Source: DASPTB01 sp035623615
GTDB lineage: Bacteria > Actinomycetota > UBA4738
Direction: 5' to 3'
DNA: 9,872 bases
Assembly: GCA_035623615.1 (NCBI GenBank)
Contig: DASPTB010000228.1
Span: forward strand, 1-9,872
Below the pieces are notes generated by a model. The model had not been told where the DNA came from, ran no database searches, and worked only from the letters and a program-made list of their open reading frames with translations. Both the position numbers and the translations under genes were made by a program. Below, piece after piece: positions 5,157 through 9,872 of this stretch. Position 1 is the first letter of the stretch, and each line of letters begins with the position of its first letter.

Positions 5157-6629
5157 TCAGTGCGTCCAGGCGAAGCCGGGCGGCGGCGGGTCGCACAGCT
5201 GGTGCGCGCGGCTCCGCATGGCGCTGAGCGTGCTGGCGTAGCCCGGGTTCTGCGCCTGGTTCTGGAGCTCGGACGGGTCGTTGGTCAGGTCGTAGAGCTC
5301 CTCGAAGCCGTTCCAGTACTGGGTGTACATGTACCCGGTGCTGCGCACGCCGCAGTAGGTGATCCCGCGCGCGTCCCCCTTCGCATCGGTCGTGCCTCCG
5401 TGTTCGATCAGGAAGTCCGTCCGCCACGGGTACGTGCTCGGGCTCGCGGCCAGGTTCGCGAAGTCGAGTCCGTCGGTCTGGCCCATGGTGGTGCCGGCGA
5501 CGTCCGCGAAGGTCCCCGCGAAGTCCGTGTTGAGCATCAGGTGGCCGTCGGTGCCGCCCGCCTCGGGGAGATCCGCGGCGTCCCAGCGGACGATCCACGG
5601 GACGCGCAGCGACTCCTCGTACGGCACGACCTTCCCGGTGCGGCGGTGCTCGCCGAGCAAGAAGCCGTTGTCCGAGGTGAACACGATGAGCGTGTTCGAC
5701 AGCCGGCCGTCCGCCTGCAGCGCGCTCACGATGCTTCCCACCCATCGGTCCACGTCGATGAGGGACTCGTACATGTCCTCGCGGACGCGGTCCCAGTGCG
5801 CCTCCTTCGATGCCGACCAGAGAGGCGCACGCTGGACGTACCAAGGCTTGTCCGAGACGTCGGCCTCATCGTAGCTTGCGGGCCGCCAGGGCTGGAGGGA
5901 TCGGGCCAGCGTGCCCTGATCCTGCGGTGCCGGCGTCGAGGGCAAATGCGGGGCGTGCACAGCCCAATACAGGAACAGTGGCTGGCCGCTCGGGGCACCG
6001 TCGATGAAGCTGACCGCCTGCTGGCCGAGGATGTCGGTCTGGTACTGGCTCTGGGAGTACTGCGTGTAGGTGCCGTCGACGGACTCGGTGGGCCCGAAGT
6101 AGTCGAAGTCGGTGAGCGCGTTCCAGCTGTCCCAGCCGGGCGGCACCCACGTCGCGTCGTTCCGGTTGTATCCGTTCAGGTACTTGCCGATCAGGCCCGT
6201 GTAGTAGCCGTCGTCGTGCAGAACGGTCGCGACCGTGTGGTTCTCCTCCCCGAGCTGGTGGAAGGTCTCGTAGCCGCCGTGATCCTTCGCCTTGTTGGTC
6301 CAGACGCCGTCGTTACCGGAGTACAGCCCGGTGAGAATCGTTGCTCGCGCGGGACAGCACAGGGGGTTGGAGACGAACCCGTTCGGGAACGTGACTCCGT
6401 GTGCCTGCAGCAGTGATTGGACGTCGGGCATGTACTGCAGCTCGTCCCAGCGCTGGTCATCGGTCAGGATGAACACGATGTTGGGGCGCGACGGGAGGGC
6501 GGCTGGGTTCCCCGCCCGGCCGCCCGCCTGCGGGGTGGCGACGCTCGGGGCGGCCGTGCCCGCGACCGTCATCGACAGGGCGACCGCGATCGTGGATACC
6601 GAAAGGCGGATCGGAAACCGCTTGGGCAC
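5157..6629 (-). CDS. Secreted arylsulfatase resembling N-acetylglucosamine-6-sulfatase
   Basis: A 490-residue type I sulfatase that hydrolyses sulfate esters after conversion of its active-site Cys to formylglycine. The N-terminus VPKRFPIRLSVSTIAVALSM starts a signal peptide ending around residues 26-32. Active-site features: D57 and D58 in NIVFILTDDQ, C91 and R95 in the CxPxR motif (NPLCCPARATILTG), K149 in LIGKYLNGY, H228 in HAPH, D320/N321 in TSDNG, H327 in GEH and K333 in TGK. All expected metal and sulfate ligands seem present, so it is probably active. The GYYTGLIGKYLNGY and WVPPGWDSWNAL segments resemble GNS-type glycan 6-sulfatases; the true substrate is unknown. GTG 6629 was chosen because AAGAGGAGGAG lies five bases before it and a signal peptide follows; the frame is open to 7733 but that part is antisense to the enoyl-CoA hydratase. 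No formylglycine-generating enzyme or transporter gene is nearby. Confidence 0.92.
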   Translation of the reverse strand: MPKRFPIRLSVSTIAVALSMTVAGTAAPSVATPQAGGRAGNPAALPSRPNIVFILTDDQRWDELQYMPDVQSLLQAHGVTFPNGFVSNPLCCPARATILTGLYSGNDGVWTNKAKDHGGYETFHQLGEENHTVATVLHDDGYYTGLIGKYLNGYNRNDATWVPPGWDSWNALTDFDYFGPTESVDGTYTQYSQSQYQTDILGQQAVSFIDGAPSGQPLFLYWAVHAPHLPSTPAPQDQGTLARSLQPWRPASYDEADVSDKPWYVQRAPLWSASKEAHWDRVREDMYESLIDVDRWVGSIVSALQADGRLSNTLIVFTSDNGFLLGEHRRTGKVVPYEESLRVPWIVRWDAADLPEAGGTDGHLMLNTDFAGTFADVAGTTMGQTDGLDFANLAASPSTYPWRTDFLIEHGGTTDAKGDARGITYCGVRSTGYMYTQYWNGFEELYDLTNDPSELQNQAQNPGYASTLSAMRSRAHQLCDPPPPGFAWTH

Positions 6630-6705
6630 GCTCGCTCCTCCTCTTGCACGGGCTCGCTCGACGCCGCATCCGCCGGGCGAACGAGTGGCGAAATCGCGGT
6701 TGGCT

Positions 6706-6734
6706 AGATTCGAATTCCTGATGAGTGATGTCAA
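6706..6734 (-). promoter_or_regulatory. Sigma70-type promoter for the sulfatase gene
   Basis: On the minus strand a perfect TTGACA -35 hexamer (6734-6729) is followed after 17 bases by GAATCT (6711-6706), which fits the xAnnnT pattern of actinobacterial -10 boxes. Transcription would start near 6699, giving an untranslated leader of about 70 bases before the GTG at 6629. The surrounding 6690-6735 stretch is noticeably richer in A+T than its neighbours, as expected for a promoter. Confidence 0.5.
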
Positions 6735-6839
6735 GCCACCGTTCGGCCGTATCCGCCCTCTCGGCCGCGCGACCCGGGCCATCGCACGGGCGGCATAGAC
6801 TTCGCCACCGGGCACGGAGCGGGATCGGGAAACCAAGTG

Positions 6840-6847
6840 AAGGAGGG
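6840..6847 (+). promoter_or_regulatory. Ribosome binding site that sets the enoyl-CoA hydratase start
   Basis: AAGGAGGG lies four bases before the ATG at 6852. This strong site lies inside the longer open frame that begins with GTG at 6837, so the true start is the ATG and the protein begins MGELVRLEVQ. Confidence 0.75.
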
Positions 6848-6851
6848 CCGC

Positions 6852-7625
6852 ATGGGAGAGCTCGTCAGGCTCGAGGTGCAGGACGGTGTCGGGACGATCC
6901 GTCTCGACCGGCCCCCTATGAACGCGATTGACCAGGCGTTGACGGCGGATCTTCGGGAGGCGGCCGCAGAGGCGGCTCGGCGCGAGGAGGTTGGGGCGGT
7001 CGTCCTCTACGGGGGTGAGCGGGTTTTCGCCGCCGGAGCCGACATCGCCATGATGGCGGAGCTGTCGCCCGAGCAGGCCAAACCGATCATCACCAACCTC
7101 CAGGACGTGCTGAACCAGGTGGAGGAGATCCCAAAGGTCACCATCGCCGCCGTCACCGGCTACGCGCTCGGCGGCGGTCTCGAGCTCGCGCTCTGCGCCG
7201 ACTTCCGCTTCGCCGCAGAGGACGCCAAGCTTGGGCAGCCGGAGATCCAGCTCGGCGTCTTCCCCGGCGCGGGGGGGACGCAGCGGCTCCCGCGGCTCGT
7301 GGGTCCGGCCAGGGCCAAGGAGCTGATCTACTCGGGCCGCCACGTCGGTGCCGAGGAGGCGCTCCGGATCGGTCTGGTGGAGGCCGTCCATCCGCCGGCG
7401 GACGTCTTCGAGCAGGCGTGGGAGGCCGCACGGCGCTACGCGGCGGGCCCCCGCTCGGCCCTTCGCGCCGCCAAGGTCGCGGTCGACTGGGGCGCCCGCG
7501 GCGACGTACGGTCGGGCCTCGTCCTCGAGCGCGAGCTCTTCACCGACCTCTTCTCCACCGCCGACCAGAAGGAAGGGATGCGGGCCTTCCTCGACAAACG
7601 GAAGCCCTCGTTCGGCTCCGGGTGA
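6852..7625 (+). CDS. Enoyl-CoA hydratase / crotonase-family protein
   Basis: A 257-residue protein of the usual length for single-domain crotonases, which hydrate 2-enoyl-CoA in fatty-acid and branched-chain amino-acid breakdown. Key segments: IRLDRPPMNAID (16-27), the oxyanion-hole part FAAGADIAMM (59-68), GYALGGGLELALCADFRFAA (103-122), GQPEIQLGVFPGAGGTQRLP (128-147) and GLVEAVHP (174-181). The two catalytic glutamates, E111 and E131, are both present and 20 residues apart as in rat mitochondrial enoyl-CoA hydratase (E144/E164), so true hydratase activity is likely. Chain-length preference cannot be read from sequence. It is transcribed divergently from the sulfatase, has no obvious partner gene of beta-oxidation beside it, and is followed by a probable terminator, so it seems to be a single-gene unit. 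Confidence 0.93.
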   Translation: MGELVRLEVQDGVGTIRLDRPPMNAIDQALTADLREAAAEAARREEVGAVVLYGGERVFAAGADIAMMAELSPEQAKPIITNLQDVLNQVEEIPKVTIAAVTGYALGGGLELALCADFRFAAEDAKLGQPEIQLGVFPGAGGTQRLPRLVGPARAKELIYSGRHVGAEEALRIGLVEAVHPPADVFEQAWEAARRYAAGPRSALRAAKVAVDWGARGDVRSGLVLERELFTDLFSTADQKEGMRAFLDKRKPSFGSG

Positions 7626-7651
7626 CCCCTCTGCGGCGGCTCCGGTCGGTG

Positions 7652-7686
7652 GCGCTCCGCGCCTCGGCGGGGGAGCGCGCGCTTTT
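7652..7686 (+). terminator. Probable rho-independent terminator after the enoyl-CoA hydratase gene
   Basis: GCGCTCC (7652-7658) pairs perfectly with GGAGCGC (7672-7678), with a G+C-rich loop that can form an inner stem, and is followed by GCGC then TTTT (7683-7686). It lies 27 bases beyond the stop codon. The stem, loop and short T-run together make this the best terminator in the window. Confidence 0.55.
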
Positions 7687-7801
7687 GCCCCCACGGGGAA
7701 TGATCCTGGGCGTCGGTTGGTTCGTAGGTCCACTGAGAGGAAGAGGCCGAGCCGGCCGCAACCTGGTGGGCCGGGGATGGCGGAAAGGTCGCGCTGGGAT
7801 C

Positions 7802-8014
7802 ATGGAAGACACCCTCACGATGCGAGGGGCCCCGGTCAGACCGCTCCCGCGGCCGAACAGGACCTGGACCAGCGGGCGCGTGTGCAGTGCCGAGGGCTGT
7901 TCCACCAAGCTGTCCATCTACAACCGATCACCGTTCTGCTGGGTCCACGAGCCGGTGAAGTTCCATCTGGCGCGGGGAAAGCGCCGCAGCAAGAAGGACC
8001 GGCAGGCGGCCTGA
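7802..8014 (+). CDS. Small protein with a Cx4C...Cx2H putative zinc site, unknown function
   Basis: A 70-residue protein from ATG 7802. Its core, RVCSAEGCSTKLSIYNRSPF then CWVHEPVKF, holds C28, C33, C46 and H49, spaced C-x4-C-x12-C-x2-H as in a small zinc knuckle. The ends are basic: PVRPLPRPNR before it and ARGKRRSKKDRQAA after it, which would suit nucleic-acid binding. I associate this kind of motif with short hypothetical proteins of actinobacteria but know no function. The start is uncertain: ATG 7802 has GGAAAGG about 12 bases upstream, ATG 7820 and the earlier ATG 7699 are in the same frame. It follows the hydratase terminator and ends 18 bases before the convergent DUF2007-like gene. 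A real gene is supported by the clean zinc motif and not only by the open frame. Confidence 0.68.
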   Translation: MEDTLTMRGAPVRPLPRPNRTWTSGRVCSAEGCSTKLSIYNRSPFCWVHEPVKFHLARGKRRSKKDRQAA

Positions 8015-8032
8015 GCCGGCGCCCCGCACGGA

Positions 8033-8308
8033 TCAGGGCTTCAGCAGAGAACCGGGATCCGCCGCGTCGGGTGGGATGCCGTCGGCGGCGAGCACCTCCG
8101 CCGAGATCTGCTTCGCTTGGTCGAGGCGATCGCGATCGACGAAGATCCGGACGCTGCTCAACTCCCACAGGCTGCTCAGGAAGCCGGAGTCCTTGTACCA
8201 CCAGACGATCTCGGCCTTGTCGAGCCGCTCCGCGATGGCGTTCGCGTGCTCGCGCGTGTAGCGGCCCAAGTGGACCGTCGTGACGTTCGGGTTCGAGGGC
8301 AGCGGCAT
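8033..8308 (-). CDS. DUF2007-like small protein, 91 residues
   Basis: Begins MPLPSNPNVTTVHLGRYTRE. The body, HANAIAERLDKAEIVWWYKD, then SGFLSSLWELSSVRIFVDRD and RLDQAKQISAEVL, has the layout of DUF2007/'putative signal transducing' domains: a helix that counts off 'A..IA..L..A.I', a strand, then 'VRIFVDRDRLDQA' with a final helix. That family resembles ferredoxin-like folds and has no firm function. The ATG at 8308 lies eight bases after the methyltransferase stop, so translation is probably coupled and it is the last gene of the citrate synthase-methyltransferase operon. Start choice rests on this spacing; the ribosome binding site (GAAGCGG) is weak. The gene is supported by its position and sensible composition; the family link is tentative. 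Confidence 0.68.
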   Translation of the reverse strand: MPLPSNPNVTTVHLGRYTREHANAIAERLDKAEIVWWYKDSGFLSSLWELSSVRIFVDRDRLDQAKQISAEVLAADGIPPDAADPGSLLKP

Positions 8309-8316
8309 CGTCCGCT

Positions 8317-9123
8317 TCAGGATACGTCGGCGCGGTCGGCTGCGTAGACGTCGGTCCGGTAGGGCAGGGCGAAGGTCTCCGCGCCGTCCGCGTTGGGGCC
8401 GCTCGCCAGCAGCTCCCGGACGCGCTCGTCGAGGCCGGCGCGCTCGTTCTCGGGGAGTGTCGCGATGAAGCTGATCGAGTGGACGCGGTCGATGAGCCCG
8501 TCCGGCGTCAAACGGTGCTCGTAGGGGAACGACCACGTCCGCAGCGGTGAGAACAGCGCCGATCGCTCGAAGCCGGCGCGCCAGCGCTCCGTCCGGCGAG
8601 ATGGGGTTCCCCCGCGAAACTCGTCGATGAGCTCGGTGAGGCCGGCGACCCACGAGACCGACTCGTCGCGGACGTTCCACACGAGCCCGATCGACCCGCC
8701 GGGTCGCAGGATCCGGTGGATCTCGCGGAGCGCCGCGTCGGGATCGAACCAGTGGAACGCCTGCGCCACCAGGACCGCGTCCACCGACGCGTCGTCCAGG
8801 GGGATGGCCTCCGCCGTCCCGTCGAGCAGCTGAACCCCCGGCAGGCGCTTCGTGAACTCCGCGCGCATGCCCGCCAGCGGTTCGATCGCGACGAGCTCGG
8901 CGCCGGAGGGAACGAGCAGGCGCGTGAGCTTCCCCGTTCCCGCGGCAAGATCCAGCACGGTGCGCCCCGGAGCGATACGGCACTCGGCAACGAGCGTGGC
9001 GACCGCCTCCGCCGGGTACTCGGGCCTGCTGCGCTCGTAGACGTCGGCGGTCGTGTCGAACCCGGCGACGGCCGGGTGATAGCGGCCTCCGGCGAAGGGG
9101 CCGTTCGTGTCCGCGGTGGTCAT
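8317..9123 (-). CDS. Class I SAM-dependent methyltransferase (Methyltransf_11 type)
   Basis: A 268-residue protein. The N-terminal part FDTTADVYERSRPEYPAEAV (22-41) and motif I VLDLAAGTGKLTRLL (56-70) bind S-adenosylmethionine, with acidic E81 in VAIEP ending strand two. GTAEAIPLDDASVDAVLVAQ (102-121) and AFHWFD (122-127) form the motif II region, and EIHRILRPGGSIGLVWN (134-150) is motif III. The 'QAFHWFD' signature is common in small-molecule methyltransferases related to trans-aconitate methyltransferase; the acceptor cannot be deduced. The ATG at 9123 lies ten bases after the citrate synthase stop, so it is probably in the same operon. An acceptor in the citrate/aconitate family would suit the neighbour, but this is only a suggestion from context. 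Confidence 0.88.
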   Translation of the reverse strand: MTTADTNGPFAGGRYHPAVAGFDTTADVYERSRPEYPAEAVATLVAECRIAPGRTVLDLAAGTGKLTRLLVPSGAELVAIEPLAGMRAEFTKRLPGVQLLDGTAEAIPLDDASVDAVLVAQAFHWFDPDAALREIHRILRPGGSIGLVWNVRDESVSWVAGLTELIDEFRGGTPSRRTERWRAGFERSALFSPLRTWSFPYEHRLTPDGLIDRVHSISFIATLPENERAGLDERVRELLASGPNADGAETFALPYRTDVYAADRADVS

Positions 9124-9133
9124 CGGTGGCGGC

Positions 9134-9872
9134 TCACGCCGAGCGGGCGCTCTCGGGGCGCGGGTCGGCGTCGTCCGGCCGCGGGCCGACGTACTCCACG
9201 GTGGGTCGGATCAGACGGTTGTCGCCCGCCTGCTCGACGACGTGCGCGCTCCACCCGACGACGCGGCTCACGGCGAACGTCGGGGTGAACAGCTCGCGGG
9301 GGATCCCGCACGCGTCGAGCGTGACCGCGGTCCAGAACTCGACGTTGGTGCGAAGCGTGCGCCCGGGCTTGGTCTCGGCAAGCACCTCGAGCGCCGCCCG
9401 CTCGACGGCGACGGCCAGCTCCGCTCGGCCGGCGCCGTTCTCGATCGCAATGCGGCGCAGGGACATCGCGCGAGGATCGTCGGTCCGGTAAACGCGATGA
9501 CCGAAGCCCATGATCCGGTGTCCCTCGGCGATCCGGCGCGCGATCCAGTCGCGGGCCCGGTCCGCCGATCCGATCTCGTCGAGCATCTCGAGTACGGGCC
9601 CGGGCGCGCCGCCGTGCAGCGGACCCGAGAGCGCTCCGAGTGCGGCGACGATCGAGGCGCCCGCGTCGGCGCCCGTCGACGTCACGACGCGCGCGACGAA
9701 CGTCGAGGCGTTCATACCGTGATCGGCCGTCAGCGACAGGTAGCGGTCGAGCGCCCGGACGGCGGCGGGATCGGGCGATCGCCCGGTCACGCCGCGCAGA
9801 TACCGCTCGGCGTGGGAGGAGCCCTCGACGGGCGCCGGGCGCCCGTCGATGCGTGCGCCCGCGACCGCGGCG
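9134..9872 (-). CDS. Citrate synthase family protein, C-terminal part (continues beyond window end)
   Basis: The last 245 residues of a type II-like citrate synthase, which condenses oxaloacetate with acetyl-CoA (or propionyl-CoA in methylcitrate synthases). Reading starts at 9871 (AAVAGARIDGRPAP) and continues without a stop. Visible landmarks: LTADHGMNASTF with the oxaloacetate-binding His (residue 51 of the visible part), GALSGPLHGGAPGP with a catalytic His (86), IMGFGHRVYRTDDPRA with the second His (125), and LFTPTFAVSRVVGWSAHVVE. The third catalytic position, usually Asp in NVDF, is Glu here (NVEFW, 178). The N-terminal third or so is missing. Family is certain; citrate versus methylcitrate synthase is not. 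It is the first visible gene of the operon with the methyltransferase ten bases downstream. Confidence 0.92.
   Translation of the reverse strand, partial: AAVAGARIDGRPAPVEGSSHAERYLRGVTGRSPDPAAVRALDRYLSLTADHGMNASTFVARVVTSTGADAGASIVAALGALSGPLHGGAPGPVLEMLDEIGSADRARDWIARRIAEGHRIMGFGHRVYRTDDPRAMSLRRIAIENGAGRAELAVAVERAALEVLAETKPGRTLRTNVEFWTAVTLDACGIPRELFTPTFAVSRVVGWSAHVVEQAGDNRLIRPTVEYVGPRPDDADPRPESARSA

Noticed and set aside
4148..5227. A 359-codon open frame on the plus strand.
   Set aside because: It is antisense to the SDR gene and the start of ilvE, with a shadow-like composition.
5160..6416. A 418-codon open frame on the plus strand.
   Set aside because: It is fully antisense to the sulfatase, which has all family motifs; no recognisable domain in the shadow.
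6773..6801. TAGACT (6796-6801) as a -10 box for the enoyl-CoA hydratase gene.
   Set aside because: The matching -35 region reads CCCGGG, so support is too poor.
6630..7733. Upstream extension of the sulfatase reading frame.
   Set aside because: It is antisense to the enoyl-CoA hydratase; the strong ribosome binding site, signal peptide and promoter all support GTG 6629.
8009..8039. CCTGA...TCAGG inverted repeat between the convergent 70-residue and DUF2007-like genes.
   Set aside because: A short five-pair stem around an 18-base loop, containing both stop codons; too weak to call a terminator.

Overview
The window is very G+C-rich (by eye about 70 %), densely coded, and reads as an ordinary metabolic stretch of an actinobacterial chromosome. 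Three things point to Actinomycetota, possibly a Thermoleophilia-like or uncultured soil lineage: a protein of the mycothiol-dependent maleylpyruvate isomerase family, frequent GTG starts, and a secreted delta-60 repeat protein. The lineage is inferred from gene content and is not proven. No tRNA, rRNA, CRISPR array, insertion sequence, integrase or phage gene was seen. The longest stretch without a gene is about 220 bases (6630-6851).

Layout. (1) 1-170, minus: N-terminus of a Fur-family metal or peroxide regulator, cut by the window edge. (2) 171-296: divergent control region with a triple TTGCA/TGCAA repeat. (3) 297-2190, plus: a KdgF-like cupin, then a secreted protein of seven delta-60 repeats, probably a seven-bladed beta-propeller. 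(4) 5044-2200, minus: a likely four-gene run of an unusual short-chain dehydrogenase/reductase (SDR), branched-chain aminotransferase IlvE, a 90-residue membrane protein, and an MDMPI/DinB-like enzyme. A 15-bp perfect palindrome lies between ilvE and the membrane protein. (5) 6629-5157, minus: a secreted arylsulfatase resembling N-acetylglucosamine-6-sulfatases, with a good sigma70-type promoter in front and a G+C-rich hairpin behind. (6) 6852-7625, plus: an enoyl-CoA hydratase followed by a probable terminator. (7) 7802-8014, plus: a 70-residue protein with a likely zinc site. (8) 9872-8033, minus: the C-terminal part of a citrate synthase (continuing past the window), a class I methyltransferase and a 91-residue DUF2007-like protein, packed as an operon.

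How they fit together. IlvE, enoyl-CoA hydratase and citrate synthase belong to amino-acid, acyl-CoA and central carbon metabolism, but they sit in separate transcription units, so no single pathway cluster can be claimed. The secreted sulfatase and the delta-60 protein suggest an extracellular scavenging lifestyle.

No convincing new multi-gene system was found. The best leads are the SDR that has lost all four classical catalytic residues, the two palindromic operator candidates, and the small uncharacterised proteins.
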